In this document: piece by piece, positions 45,489 to 54,770 of the stretch
How the letters are laid out: each line of letters opens with the position of its first letter
Position numbering within the stretch: position 1 is the stretch's first letter
Assembly (NCBI GenBank): GCA_020024325.1
Contig: JAHHTY010000001.1
Location: 1-64,000 of the forward strand
DNA length: 64,000 nt
DNA from: Negativibacillus sp.
GTDB lineage: Bacteria > Bacillota > Clostridia > Oscillospirales > Ruminococcaceae
Direction of reading: 5' to 3'
Notes under the pieces: model-generated
The model's input: the letters and a program-made list of their open reading frames with translations, nothing else
Told to the model about the DNA's origin: nothing
Database searches by the model: none
Translations under genes and position numbers: made by a program

Positions 45489-45593
45489 TTTTTATCTCGA
45501 TATGACCGTTGCAAATTTTTGACGGTATGTTATAATCAAATCACTGTTAATCTATAATTTTGCTATCTTATACAGAAAGGTGTTTTCCAGATT

Positions 45594-46541
45594 ATGAAAT
45601 CCTTTACCATCAATCACAACGATGCCGGTCAGCGTGTCAGCAAGTTCGTTGAAAAAACAGTGCCTGCACTGCCGCATACGCTACTATACAAATATTTTCG
45701 TTTAAAACGAATCAAACTCAACAAAAAACGCTGTCAACCACAAGACCGTCTGAACGAAGGTGATATCATTGAGCTTTATATCAATGATGAGTTTTTTGGT
45801 GAAGGTCGGCAAGATCTTGTTTTCCTCAAAGTTCCCGATAAAATCAATATTATTTATGAAGATGAAAACATCCTGTTGGTGGACAAAAAACCGGGGCTTG
45901 TGGTTCACGAGGATGATGATAATACCCCTGATACCCTGATTAACCGAATCCTGCACTACCTTTATAACAAAGGTGAGTACAACCCGGAAGAAGAAAACAG
46001 CTTTGTTCCTTCCTTATGTAACCGTATCGACCGCAATACCGGCGGTATTGTTATCGCCGCTAAAAATGCTGCTTCTCTGCGTATTTTGAACCAAAAAATC
46101 AAAGACCGTGAACTTTCTAAACTGTATCTCTGCCTTGTTCACGGAGTACCTCAGCCTAAATCCGCTACCTTAAAAGACTATCTTGTAAAGGACAGCTCAC
46201 GCAATCAGGTTCGTGTTTTCCACAAACAGGTTCCAAACAGTAAAACCATCATCACCTCTTATAAAACTCTGAAAACTAACGGTAAGGTCAGCCTTTTGGA
46301 GGTCGATTTAAAAACAGGACGCACCCACCAAATCCGTGCACACATGGCTTTTTACGGTCATCCGTTAGTTGGCGATACCAAATATGGAACCAATTCCCAG
46401 AACAAAGGTTCCGGACATTCTTATCAGGCATTATACGCCTACAAGCTGCGCTTTCATTTTTGCACCGATGGTGATATTTTATCTTATCTGGATGGTAAAG
46501 AATTTTCAGTTCAATCAGTAGATTTTGCAAATGAACTTTAA
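45594..46541 (+). CDS. RluA family pseudouridine synthase
   Basis: A 315-aa RNA-modifying enzyme. An N-terminal S4-like RNA-binding region (residues about 1-65) precedes the catalytic domain with the motif LCNRIDRNTGGIVIAAKN, whose second Asp is the catalytic residue. VDLKTGRTHQIRAHMAFYGHPLVGDTKYG is the conserved C-terminal motif. It probably modifies 23S rRNA, as RluC/RluD do, but the exact site cannot be assigned. Single-gene unit, facing the lipoprotein gene across a terminator. Confidence 0.9.
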   Translation: MKSFTINHNDAGQRVSKFVEKTVPALPHTLLYKYFRLKRIKLNKKRCQPQDRLNEGDIIELYINDEFFGEGRQDLVFLKVPDKINIIYEDENILLVDKKPGLVVHEDDDNTPDTLINRILHYLYNKGEYNPEEENSFVPSLCNRIDRNTGGIVIAAKNAASLRILNQKIKDRELSKLYLCLVHGVPQPKSATLKDYLVKDSSRNQVRVFHKQVPNSKTIITSYKTLKTNGKVSLLEVDLKTGRTHQIRAHMAFYGHPLVGDTKYGTNSQNKGSGHSYQALYAYKLRFHFCTDGDILSYLDGKEFSVQSVDFANEL

Positions 46542-46730
46542 ATACTTTTACTCTTATAAGATAGCTTTTCTGAAGAAATAAATCAATAGCTTTTCTAAAA
46601 CTTAGTCATTGTTGATATTTTTTCTCTTCTATTTTTATCAATTTACTGAAAATCTATGTTTGCTATTGACTGAAAAAATCAGTACTTAAATCCTCTAAAC
46701 AAAACAGAGAAATTTATAAAACAAAAAATC

Positions 46731-46771
46731 AAAACAGCAGGTACAGAAATAAAATCTGTGCCTGCTGTTTT
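46731..46771. terminator. Bidirectional intrinsic terminator
   Basis: 17-bp arms (46731-46747 and 46755-46771) with one internal mismatch and a 7-nt loop, flanked by A and T runs. It lies between the convergent pseudouridine synthase gene and the lipoprotein gene at 46817. Confidence 0.88.
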
Positions 46772-46816
46772 GTTGTGTAATCATTCTTTATACATTGGAT
46801 AGATGGCAGCAGACTG

Positions 46817-47929
46817 TCATTTTACAGCAATACTCCTGGCAATTTCTGCACAGACAGTTTGAGGGACAGCTTCTTTATCAAAGGAAATCTGCATGAAAAC
46901 GGGGAGTTTTTCGTAATCATAAAAAAGCACCACATTCTTTTCATTGGCAAATGGAATTTCCGCCGCAGAATCATATTCTTTGCCCAACAGACTTAAATCT
47001 TGACTGGAAAACACAGCCGTTGCAGCAGCAGAGGTTTCCCCATATTGTTGCACCTGATAATTTTCATACTGCACGTGATTTGGAAGTACAGCCCCTGCGT
47101 AAACCTGCATAGGAAGCTTATTCTCTGACGGTATCACATTTTTTAAATCCTCTTTACCGGATGCTAAATCCATAAACAACAGACCACCCACAGCATTGCC
47201 CTCATCTGTTACCAGCAAAAATTCATCGTCTTCTTGATTAGGGATACTCTTATCAGCAGATACCAGAGATATTCCCTTTGGCAGCATAAAGGTCACCTGT
47301 CTATCAGCTATATTTGCATAGGTTAGATTTATAGTAGCCTGTTCTCCATTTTGAGATGCAGTAATTGTATTTTCTGTATCATTAACTTTTATCGGTTCAC
47401 CATAAGCAAAAGGGGCTGTCAGTTCAATATATTTTGCCGGATAAGTATCTTTCCATGTATTGTCCTCAAAGACTTCCGGAAAAGCAACGCGCAGGAAAAC
47501 ACGCTCCAACTCTCCCAACTGCAAATCAAGTTTGTCTGTATAAGTTTCTCCGCCTTTCCATGACATTTTATTATCCAATAAATTTTGTGTCGTACTGCTG
47601 CCATCCCCTGTTCGATACTGCGCATAGAGAGTAATGTTCAACAAAATGTTTTTTCCATCACTTTTAGGAATAGGATTGGGAACGTTAAAGGACACTGAGC
47701 CGTCTTTCTGCAAAAGAAAAGATTCCAGAATCTGCGTCATATATTTCTCGGCAGTTTCCTCTGTTAAAGAGATGGTATCTGCATCTTTTTCTTCTATATC
47801 GGAATCGACGCTCTCTGATGTTGCAACGGGCGGCTCCTGCTTCTCATTACTTCTACAACCTGCCATGAAAAAGGCTGTTAATAACACACATACTGCCATA
47901 ATTACACTGATTCTTTTTTTATTCTTCAT
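46817..47929 (-). CDS. Putative lipoprotein of unknown function (370 aa)
   Basis: A signal peptide (MKNKKRISVIMAVCVLLTAFFMAGC) with a lipobox FMAGC, lipidated Cys25, and an acidic Ser/Glu/Asp linker. The rest is a soluble, strand-rich extracellular region with no motif I recognise. The central part (NDTENTITASQNGEQATINLTYANIADRQVTFMLP) looks Ig-like. The C-terminal third (EIPFANEKNVVLFYDYEKLPVFMQISFD) may be a separate domain. Monocistronic. Confidence 0.75.
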   Translation of the reverse strand: MKNKKRISVIMAVCVLLTAFFMAGCRSNEKQEPPVATSESVDSDIEEKDADTISLTEETAEKYMTQILESFLLQKDGSVSFNVPNPIPKSDGKNILLNITLYAQYRTGDGSSTTQNLLDNKMSWKGGETYTDKLDLQLGELERVFLRVAFPEVFEDNTWKDTYPAKYIELTAPFAYGEPIKVNDTENTITASQNGEQATINLTYANIADRQVTFMLPKGISLVSADKSIPNQEDDEFLLVTDEGNAVGGLLFMDLASGKEDLKNVIPSENKLPMQVYAGAVLPNHVQYENYQVQQYGETSAAATAVFSSQDLSLLGKEYDSAAEIPFANEKNVVLFYDYEKLPVFMQISFDKEAVPQTVCAEIARSIAVK

Positions 47930-48224
47930 AACAAATTTTTTCCTTTCATGTTCTAACTGCGCTATTTTAGAAATCAGAACCGATTGTGCAAATTGTGCAA
48001 ATTGAATATATTATCATTTGTAAAAGTATATTGGATAAATTCTGATTTGAAATGCCCGATTTTATCTACGGTTATTAAGTGCTGCAAGATACACCAGTTT
48101 CTCAAGATTAAATATGTCCAGTTGTATCATATGGAAGTTGTGAATAATGAAATTATTTACAACTATCTTTGGATTCATTGAAATCTAAAAAAGCACCTTG
48201 TTGATTATAGATCAAAGCAAAAGT

Positions 48225-48485
48225 TTAACTTTCAATTTCGATGACTTTTCCACAATGCGAACAATGATAAATATGTGTTTTGGCATAAATCAATCCATCC
48301 AAATTTATAAAGCCGGAGCAATGAGGACATCGTAAGAATTTTCTATCAATTAGCACATAGGTAATTAAAAACAGTGCGGCAAAAATAAAAAATAAGCTAT
48401 GAAAACTTCCCGCAATCAAACAAAGAGAAAAGAGTATAACTGAAAGAAATGCCATTATGATATGCTTTGATTTAATTTTTCTCAT
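48225..48485 (-). CDS. Small membrane protein with C-terminal zinc ribbon
   Basis: 86 aa. Two adjacent membrane helices (about 8-26 and 29-46) are followed by a cytoplasmic zinc-ribbon pattern, RCPHCSGFINLDG...YHCSHCGKVIEIES, with two CxxC pairs. The start follows GGAGGAAA. Similar short proteins are common and uncharacterised. The upstream 48486-48722 region holds only a hairpin; 47930-48224 shows nothing definite. Confidence 0.7.
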   Translation of the reverse strand: MRKIKSKHIIMAFLSVILFSLCLIAGSFHSLFFIFAALFLITYVLIDRKFLRCPHCSGFINLDGLIYAKTHIYHCSHCGKVIEIES

Positions 48486-48670
48486 ACCGATATTTCCTCC
48501 TCTGATATTATTCCTTTTTACTATCTATTAAGCATAGCAAAACAACTATATTTGTAATACCCTATATCCTTGTTTTCTTTAACCAAGTGATATATCAAAC
48601 TGTTATCTATATTTTGCTGTATTTGTAGGTTCTTCGGATAGAAAATGAGCTGTGATAAAAAGCAAGTCCT

Positions 48671-48693
48671 GATACTAATGTTTTATTAGTATC
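48671..48693 (-). terminator. Hairpin past the TraX-like gene
   Basis: GATACTAAT (48671-48679) and ATTAGTATC (48685-48693) pair perfectly around GTTTT, 30 nt after the stop codon at 48723. The minus-strand T-tract (GCTTTTTATC) begins 6 nt later, so it is only a probable terminator. Confidence 0.5.
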
Positions 48694-48722
48694 CGACTAA
48701 AAGGAAGTGCAGATTTTTATTT

Positions 48723-49532
48723 TTATAATCTACCCACTGCTGAAAGCAGAAAGAAAAGCCAGATATGTAATGGATAGAAAATATAAAAGAATCGTGAAAC
48801 TGCCTTGCCTCCTTTGCCTTTTTGTCCGTTATAAGACAACATGAATGGCAAAGAAAATATCATCATCCACTGATAAAAGTATTGAAAAATTGCTCCATAA
48901 ATTTGAAACTGTACTGCCAGTAAAAAGGAGGAAAGGAACTCCAAACCACTGTAAATTCCATAGCTAAGGCATAGTTTTTTCGGTTCTTTACCCCAATAAT
49001 ATAAAATCAACCCTAGCAATACAACGCCTATTCCACCTTCGCAATAGAAAAAGTTTGGCAGAAATCCGCAAATCAAATTTTCCAATGATATACCAAATTG
49101 CATTGCAGCACCACATACAATAAAAGAAATCACCTGTGCCGCCGCAAAGATTATCAAAGCACCTTTAGGATTTTTCAGGCGATCTTCTCGCATACTATTA
49201 TCGCGAAAACTTTCTATTATCCATATGCAGGTTGCAATCAGCACCATTGTTGAAAAGATATTATTACTGATTTTCACCGGTGCAGCGGGGAAGGATAACA
49301 TCAACAAAAAATTACCTGTTCCCATCACCGCTGATCCAATCCATAATCTTTTCAAATATTTTTTTCGGCTTCGTGTTTTCTCCAATCCCTTAGCTAAACA
49401 GAACAAAAACAGCGGCGCTGACAATCTACCCAGCCAGCGAAACCACAATGGTATACTCTGTGGAAAAAACTCTCCCAGATGGTCTATAACCATTAAAATT
49501 AAGGCAGTCCATTTTAATCCTGCTACGCTCAA
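48723..49532 (-). CDS. TraX family membrane protein
   Basis: A 269-aa protein with about eight hydrophobic segments and the TraX signature: GLKWTALILMVIDHLGEFFP, WFRWLGRLSAPLFLFCLAKGLEKTRSRKKYLKRLW and the C-terminal FYIFYPLHIWLFFLL. F-plasmid TraX acetylates pilin. Chromosomal homologues in Clostridia are stand-alone and probably acyltransferases of unknown substrate. The start is TTG 49532 with AAAGGAG at 8 nt. No conjugation genes are near. Confidence 0.8.
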   Translation of the reverse strand: MSVAGLKWTALILMVIDHLGEFFPQSIPLWFRWLGRLSAPLFLFCLAKGLEKTRSRKKYLKRLWIGSAVMGTGNFLLMLSFPAAPVKISNNIFSTMVLIATCIWIIESFRDNSMREDRLKNPKGALIIFAAAQVISFIVCGAAMQFGISLENLICGFLPNFFYCEGGIGVVLLGLILYYWGKEPKKLCLSYGIYSGLEFLSSFLLAVQFQIYGAIFQYFYQWMMIFSLPFMLSYNGQKGKGGKAVSRFFYIFYPLHIWLFFLLSAVGRL

Positions 49533-49590
49533 ACAAATTCTCCTTTATCATATAATCAACTGTTTTTCACAATTTTGATGTGATAAAAAA

Positions 49591-49634
49591 GGGGCAGATT
49601 TTTGCATACGAAATTCATGCAAAAATCTACCCCC
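49591..49634 (-). terminator. Intrinsic terminator of the rsmD-coaD operon
   Basis: GGGGCAGATTTTTGCAT pairs with ATGCAAAAATCTACCCC over 17 positions with one mismatch. On the minus strand it is followed by TTTTTT. It lies just after the stop codon at 49642. Confidence 0.88.
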
Positions 49635-49641
49635 TTGTTTA

Positions 49642-50121
49642 CTAATCTTCTTTTGAGATCTGCTTTACCTTTCCGGTCGCATTACGCAATGCCTGACGGG
49701 TTTCTCGTATATTTTTAAGCGATTCTCCCATATTTTCCTCAGTTTGACGAAGGATAGAATCAGAAAATTCATGTGAAGCACGACGAATCTCCTTTGCTGC
49801 CATCTGTGCTTGTGCAATAATGTCGGCTGCTTTTTCCTGTGCCTGTTTCACAATTTCTTCCTGTGCAATCAACATTCTGGCACGTTCTTCTGCTTTTCGC
49901 ACAGTAGCTTCTGCCTGACGCTCTGCTGTTTTGATGATATCATTGCGGTCCGATACAATCATCTTTGCCTGTTTGATTTCTCCGGGAAGATTTAAGCGAA
50001 TATCCTCAACACATTCACGCACTCTCTGTGCATCCACTACACAACGACCACCAGAGAATGGAAGTCCCCACGCTTCTTCGAGCATATCATCAATCATATT
50101 TAAAATTTCATCAATGTTCAT
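49642..50121 (-). CDS. Conserved coiled-coil protein downstream of coaD
   Basis: 159 aa, predominantly helical. After an acidic N-terminus with a conserved patch (EEAWGLPFSGGRCVVDAQRVRECVEDIRLNLP), residues about 65-155 form a coiled coil resembling the ATP synthase b subunit/DivIVA type (AERQAEATVRKAEERARMLIAQ). No catalytic motif. Similar proteins follow coaD in many Clostridia and are annotated only as hypothetical or 'ATPase'. The resemblance to DivIVA might suggest a cell-pole or division role, but this is conjecture. Confidence 0.75.
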   Translation of the reverse strand: MNIDEILNMIDDMLEEAWGLPFSGGRCVVDAQRVRECVEDIRLNLPGEIKQAKMIVSDRNDIIKTAERQAEATVRKAEERARMLIAQEEIVKQAQEKAADIIAQAQMAAKEIRRASHEFSDSILRQTEENMGESLKNIRETRQALRNATGKVKQISKED

Positions 50122-50144
50122 TGTATTCTTCCTCCTGTGCCGTT

Positions 50145-50657
50145 TTATTTTACTGGTTTGTGCTGTACCGGATTCAGGCGACTGGCAATCCTTTCATGAA
50201 CCTGTTCCGGCACGAAAGGTTTGATATTGCCTCCAAAAGAAGCAATCTGTTTTACCACGCTGGAGCTGAGATATTGATTTTCAGTGCTTGTTGTCAAAAA
50301 GACGGTTTCAACTTTATCGTATAATTGTTTGTTCATCAATGCCATTTGAAACTCATACTCAAAGTCGGAAACTGCCCGAAGCCCTTTGACAATCGCACAA
50401 GCTCCCACATCTCGAACATAATCTACAAGCAGACCTTCATAGCTGTCTACCTCTACGCCCGACAAATTATCTACCGACGAACGAATCAATTCTACACGCT
50501 CTTGCAAAGAAAATTGGGGTTGCTTCTGGGCATTGATAACTACAAGTACAATTACCCTGTCAAACAGACCTTGCGCTCTGCGGATAATGTCCATATGACC
50601 TTTGGTAATTGGGTCAAAACTTCCCGGAACAACTGCGATTCTTTTCTGCTGATTCAT
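50145..50657 (-). CDS. coaD: Phosphopantetheine adenylyltransferase
   Basis: A 170-aa nucleotidyltransferase that makes dephospho-CoA from 4'-phosphopantetheine and ATP. Motifs are VVPGSFDPITKGHMDIIRRA (with the HxGH-like TKGH), KGLRAVSDFEYEFQMALMN and STENQYLSSSVVKQIASFGGNI. It follows rsmD by 4 nt, the usual pairing in Firmicutes. Confidence 0.96.
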   Translation of the reverse strand: MNQQKRIAVVPGSFDPITKGHMDIIRRAQGLFDRVIVLVVINAQKQPQFSLQERVELIRSSVDNLSGVEVDSYEGLLVDYVRDVGACAIVKGLRAVSDFEYEFQMALMNKQLYDKVETVFLTTSTENQYLSSSVVKQIASFGGNIKPFVPEQVHERIASRLNPVQHKPVK

Positions 50658-50661
50658 CCGG

Positions 50662-51216
50662 TTATTCTTCCCCCTCCGGTTCCCTTTTGCGGTAAACTGT
50701 TACCTTCGCTTTTCCGTAAAGGTAAGTTTTGGTTTCGACATATTCTCCTGCCTGCTCTGGCAGCGTTTCGTTGCGCTCAGTTTCGCAAACAATGATTCCG
50801 TTCTCTTCCAATCTTTCTACTGCCAAAGGCAAAACAGCATCAATCATTTGCTGCTGATAAGGGGGATCTAAAAAGATGACATCAAACTTCTGCGAACCAT
50901 TCTGTAAGAAGGATTTTGCTTCCATCTGGGCTACTCTTGCCTGCTCCATCAAGCCACAATGTTTGAGGTTTGTTTTGACAACCTCAACTGCTTTGGAGGA
51001 GCTGTCAATAAATACTGCCTGTTTTGCACCTCTGCTGAGTGCTTCGATGCCCATTTGCCCTGAACCGGCAAACAAATCCAGAAAGACACAGCCCTCCACA
51101 TAATTTTGAATAATATTAAATACCGCCTGCTTTGTCATATCGGAAGATGGTCTGGTATCCAGCCCCTGCGGAGCCTCCAGATTTCTTCCTCTTGCAAGAC
51201 CTGTGGTAACTCTCAT
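50662..51216 (-). CDS. rsmD: 16S rRNA (guanine(966)-N(2))-methyltransferase
   Basis: A 184-aa SAM-dependent methyltransferase. Motifs are the N-terminal RVTTGLARGRNLEAP, the SAM loop FLDLFAGSGQMGIEALSRGA and the catalytic DVIFLDPPYQQ. The start at 51216 follows AGGAAA; a longer frame is not conserved. First gene of the rsmD-coaD operon. Confidence 0.93.
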   Translation of the reverse strand: MRVTTGLARGRNLEAPQGLDTRPSSDMTKQAVFNIIQNYVEGCVFLDLFAGSGQMGIEALSRGAKQAVFIDSSSKAVEVVKTNLKHCGLMEQARVAQMEAKSFLQNGSQKFDVIFLDPPYQQQMIDAVLPLAVERLEENGIIVCETERNETLPEQAGEYVETKTYLYGKAKVTVYRKREPEGEE

Positions 51217-51353
51217 ATCTTTTTCCTTTCCTAGGAACAAAATTCCCAATGTTAATTCTCTTTTATTATCTTCGTTTTCCTACGATTTGTCAATGGTAAG
51301 TCAAACATTTTCCCTTCCATCAAACACAGTTAATAAAGATGAAATGAATCAAG

Positions 51354-53258
51354 TTATTTTTCTTTACTGTGCAGTGCTTGATAAAGGTTCAGGGCTGTCA
51401 GATGAGTCATGCTCGGTGTTTCTTCTAACTGTTCCAGTGTTGCCGCTTCCATTGCTTTGAGCGTTCTAAAACGTAAAAACAAATTCTTTGCCCGTTTTTC
51501 ACCAATACCTTCTACCGACCGCAGCACCGAATCCATTGCACGGTTTTGGTGTTTTGAACGGGAATAGGTGATTGAAAAACGATGAACCTCATCCTGAATA
51601 TTTATCAGCATATCAAATGCTGCATGGAAAGAAGAAACCGAAAGTTCTCCGTCTTCAGTTGCAATGGTTCTGGTTCGATGGCGGTCATCTTTTGCCATAC
51701 CGAATATGGGAATATCAAATCCCATCTGCTGCACAATCGGTTTTACTGTTGCAACATGACCTTTGCCTCCGTCCAAAAGGATCAAATCCGGCAATCTGCC
51801 AAAGCCCACTCCTTCTTCTTTATGTTGAGAATAGCGTTCCAGCCTGCGGGTGATAACCTCTCTCATCGAAGCGTAATCATCCGGTTTGCCAACTACCGAA
51901 CGTACCGAAAACTTGCGATAAGCTCCTTTAAGCGGTCTTCCTCCCTCAAAAACGACCATACCTGCTACGATGGTTTGGTTTCCGATGTTAGAAATATCGT
52001 AAGCTTCGATATAGTTTGGGATTTGGTGCAGTCCCAGCAGCCTTGCCAGCTCATCCAAAGCAGAAATTTCACGGCTGGTTCTTTTGGTTTGTTCTGCAAT
52101 CTGCTGGCTTGCATTTTCCTTTGCCATTTGCAGCAGCTTCATCTGATCCCCTTTTTGCGGAAGAAGAAGTTGGACATTTCTTCCTGCTTTTTTGCAAAGA
52201 TATTTTTCCAATTCTTCTGCACAGCTGCTCTCACCATCTAGAACTACCGCTTTTGGTACACTGTTCTTCATATTATAATAGCTTAAAACAAACTGTGTTC
52301 TCAGTTCTTTAAGAACATTTTCCATGATCTGATCCTGCTTGCCTTCTTCGTTTCCAAAGAAAGCCGCATCGGAAAATTCTGCCATTTCATCCAGCATAAA
52401 ATATTCTTTATCCACTAAGCGATAATCACGGAATTGCAGCACCACAGCACAGCATTTGATAGAGGACTGCACCAGTGCAATCACATCTTCTTCCTCATAT
52501 CTGATAGATACTACCTTTTGGTTTTCATTTAACCCTTGTATTGCGCGGATTCTATCACGGTACCGAGCTGCTTTTTCAAACTGGAGGTTTTCTGATGCCT
52601 GCATCATCTTTTCGGTTAAAACCTTTTGAATATTGCTGCCTGATCCTTTCAAAAAGTTGACCGCTTCCTCCAATGCCTCAGCGTATTCCTCTGCTGAAAT
52701 CTTTCCACTGCACGGAGCCATACACTGTTTAATATGAAAATTCAGACAAGGACGCTGTTTACCAATATCCTGTGGGAAATTTCGGGTGCAGGTCGGCAGC
52801 AAAAACGCTTTGTTTACTTCATCTACCGTTTGATTTACCACATATCCCGAAAGATAGGGTCCTAAATATCTTGCCCCGTCTTTTTGCGGTTGGTGGCTTG
52901 CAGTAATTTTGCCATACTCCCCATTTCCGATTCGGATATAATGATATCCTTTATCATCTTTTAAAAGGATATTATACTTTGGAGAATGTTGTTTGATAAA
53001 GCTGCATTCTAACACCAACGCTTCAAACTCGCTGGAGGTTACAATATATTCAAAATCCCAGACATTCTCTACCATACGATAAACCTTAGGAGTATGTTTA
53101 TCTACACTGCGAAAGTAACTGCTGACACGGTTTTTCAGTGCCTTTGCTTTTCCGATATAAATAATTTGCCCCTTTTTATCCTTCATAATATAAATGCCTG
53201 GATTTAACGGCAATTTTTTTACCTTATCTCTTAGATAATCTAATCTGGGGTTATCCAC
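51354..53258 (-). CDS. uvrC: Excinuclease ABC subunit C
   Basis: A 634-aa nuclease making both incisions in nucleotide excision repair. The domains in order are: GIY-YIG (PGIYIMKDKKGQIIYIGKA, about 20-100), a Cys motif region (CLNFHIKQCMAPC), a UVR domain (ASENLQFEKAARYRDRI), an RNase H-like nuclease (YDISNIGNQTIVAGMVVFEGG, LPDLILLDGGKGHV), and helix-hairpin-helix repeats near the C-terminus (VEGIGEKRAKNLFLRF). Start is GTG 53258 with GGGAGG upstream. It is far from uvrBA, as is usual. Confidence 0.95.
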   Translation of the reverse strand: MDNPRLDYLRDKVKKLPLNPGIYIMKDKKGQIIYIGKAKALKNRVSSYFRSVDKHTPKVYRMVENVWDFEYIVTSSEFEALVLECSFIKQHSPKYNILLKDDKGYHYIRIGNGEYGKITASHQPQKDGARYLGPYLSGYVVNQTVDEVNKAFLLPTCTRNFPQDIGKQRPCLNFHIKQCMAPCSGKISAEEYAEALEEAVNFLKGSGSNIQKVLTEKMMQASENLQFEKAARYRDRIRAIQGLNENQKVVSIRYEEEDVIALVQSSIKCCAVVLQFRDYRLVDKEYFMLDEMAEFSDAAFFGNEEGKQDQIMENVLKELRTQFVLSYYNMKNSVPKAVVLDGESSCAEELEKYLCKKAGRNVQLLLPQKGDQMKLLQMAKENASQQIAEQTKRTSREISALDELARLLGLHQIPNYIEAYDISNIGNQTIVAGMVVFEGGRPLKGAYRKFSVRSVVGKPDDYASMREVITRRLERYSQHKEEGVGFGRLPDLILLDGGKGHVATVKPIVQQMGFDIPIFGMAKDDRHRTRTIATEDGELSVSSFHAAFDMLINIQDEVHRFSITYSRSKHQNRAMDSVLRSVEGIGEKRAKNLFLRFRTLKAMEAATLEQLEETPSMTHLTALNLYQALHSKEK

Positions 53259-53287
53259 AAAGTTCCTCCCTGCAAAATAAATGTAAA

Positions 53288-53323
53288 AAAGGTGTATCAG
53301 CCAAAACGGGCCAATACACCTTT
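53288..53323 (-). terminator. Intrinsic terminator of the HPr gene
   Basis: AAAGGTGTAT (53288-53297) and ATACACCTTT (53314-53323) pair perfectly, followed on the minus strand by TTTTTTACATTT. It separates the HPr gene from uvrC. Confidence 0.85.
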
Positions 53324-53375
53324 CAGGTTCTTATGCGACTGATTCGTAGCCGAAGCTTTTGGCTAAAGCTGCTAA

Positions 53376-53639
53376 TTATTCAGCAAAACCGGATTCTACC
53401 AGCTCTACCAGGCTTTCAACAGCTTCTTTTTCATCTGCTCCGTCAGCAATAATGCGGATGGTGGTTCCGCCAACGATACCCAAAGACAAAACGCCCAGAA
53501 GGCTCTTGGCATTTACTCTGCGATCCTCTTTCTCAACCCAGATAGAAGCTTTATATTCATTTGCTTTCTGGATAAAAAATGTTGCTGGACGTGCATGAAG
53601 ACCAACCTGATTCTGTACCACTACTTCTTTTACAAACAT
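53376..53639 (-). CDS. ptsH: HPr family phosphocarrier protein
   Basis: 87 aa. The phosphorylatable His15 is in GLHARPATFF and the regulatory Ser46 is present in VNAKSLLGVLSLGI, so it can serve both the PTS and HPr kinase/CcpA signalling. It stands alone with its own promoter and terminator, without an enzyme I gene in the window. With both His15 and Ser46 it is HPr rather than Crh, which lacks the His. Confidence 0.93.
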   Translation of the reverse strand: MFVKEVVVQNQVGLHARPATFFIQKANEYKASIWVEKEDRRVNAKSLLGVLSLGIVGGTTIRIIADGADEKEAVESLVELVESGFAE

Positions 53640-53756
53640 TTCAGTTACTCCCCTGTTCTAAGATGTTTAAAAATTCTCAATTTAAGACAGTGTAAAAAAG
53701 GGTAAAAAAAATAACGGATTCCTTTCTTTTATCTGCCTGTTTCTTGACACAAATTT

Positions 53757-53784
53757 ATTATATCACAAAGGCACTTTTCGTCAA
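53757..53784 (-). promoter_or_regulatory. Promoter of the HPr gene
   Basis: Minus-strand TTGACG (53779-53784), 16 nt, TATAAT (53757-53762), about 115 nt upstream of the start. Confidence 0.65.
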
Positions 53785-54020
53785 CGCATATTTTGCTATT
53801 CTTTTACATTGAACTACGATTTTCTGCTTCTTTTCTATATGAAGGCTTAGAAAAGAGATTGTGTTTGTTTGTATTCACTATAAAGTTTTCAACATAGCTG
53901 TCATTATATACATTTTTTATCATGTATTTCCTCTACAAAGGAATCAATATAATATATGCCCAATCTATATTTTTGTCCGCAGAGTTTTATTCTGGCAATT
54001 TTATTTCCATTAAAATAAAA
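53785..54020. other. Intergenic region without visible feature
   Basis: AT-rich stretch between the HPr promoter and the end of trmD (whole gap 53640-54020). I see no gene, no hairpin followed by a T-tract, and no RNA gene. Confidence 0.5.
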
Positions 54021-54770
54021 TTACAGGTCTTCATTCAACTGTTCCTGAAGCCAACGGCACTCCTTTTGAGTTAACTTTCCTTCGTCGATTGCTTTTTGCA
54101 GCAGATCCGGACGTTTGTGTGCTGTTTCAAGAATAGACTGCTCTCTCTGCCACTTCATAATGTTGGCGTGATGCCCGCTTGCGAGAACGGGAGGAACTTC
54201 TTTGTCGTGCCAAACCGGTGGACGGGTATACTGTGGATATTCCAGCAGCCCGTCATAGTGACTTTCTTCTGTAAAACACACTTCCTCGGATAACACACCC
54301 GGGCATAGTCTGCCAACTGCATCAGCAACCACCATTGCTCCCAGCTCGCCACCGGTCAAAACATAATCTCCCAAAGAAATTTCTTCATCAATAATTTCAT
54401 CTAAAACCCTTTGGTCTACCCCTTCATAATGCCCACACAGGATAAAAATATTCTCCATCTCTCGAAGTTCTCCCGCACGTTTTTGTGTGAAAGGCATTCC
54501 TTTTGGAGACATATAGATGGTGTGCGGTTTTGTTCCAATCATATCGCACACCGCCTGATAACAGTTATAGATTGGTTCTGTTTGCATCAACATCCCCTTG
54601 CCGCCGCCATAAGGGGTGTCATCTACACGGCGATGTTTATCCTGTGTATAATCCCGAATATTATGGCAAAAAATTTCAAGCTTTCCTGCACGTCTGGCTC
54701 TGCCGATAATACTCTCGCCTAAAACCGTTTCACACATTTCCGGAAAGAGTGTTGCAATATCAATCCTCAT
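54021..54770 (-). CDS. trmD: tRNA (guanine(37)-N(1))-methyltransferase
   Basis: A 249-aa enzyme that methylates G37 of tRNAs. Motifs are RIDIATLFPEMCETVLGESIIGRA, DDTPYGGGKGMLMQTEPI and the knot region DEEISLGDYVLTGGELGAMVVADAVGRL. ATG 54770 lies within the 3' end of rimM (11-nt overlap). Its place after rpsP-khpA-rimM is conserved in Firmicutes. Confidence 0.95.
   Translation of the reverse strand: MRIDIATLFPEMCETVLGESIIGRARRAGKLEIFCHNIRDYTQDKHRRVDDTPYGGGKGMLMQTEPIYNCYQAVCDMIGTKPHTIYMSPKGMPFTQKRAGELREMENIFILCGHYEGVDQRVLDEIIDEEISLGDYVLTGGELGAMVVADAVGRLCPGVLSEEVCFTEESHYDGLLEYPQYTRPPVWHDKEVPPVLASGHHANIMKWQREQSILETAHKRPDLLQKAIDEGKLTQKECRWLQEQLNEDL

Noticed and set aside
47984..48181. 65-codon plus-strand frame before the small zinc-ribbon gene
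   Set aside because: No ribosome binding site; rich in Lys/Ile/Cys/Tyr as expected in AT-rich DNA. Its tail (QLYHMEVVNNEIIYNYLWIH) looks mildly protein-like, possibly a remnant, but I cannot identify it.
48723..49532. TraX-like gene as sign of a conjugative element
   Set aside because: No relaxase, type IV secretion, integrase or attachment sites nearby; chromosomal TraX-like genes are common in Clostridia.
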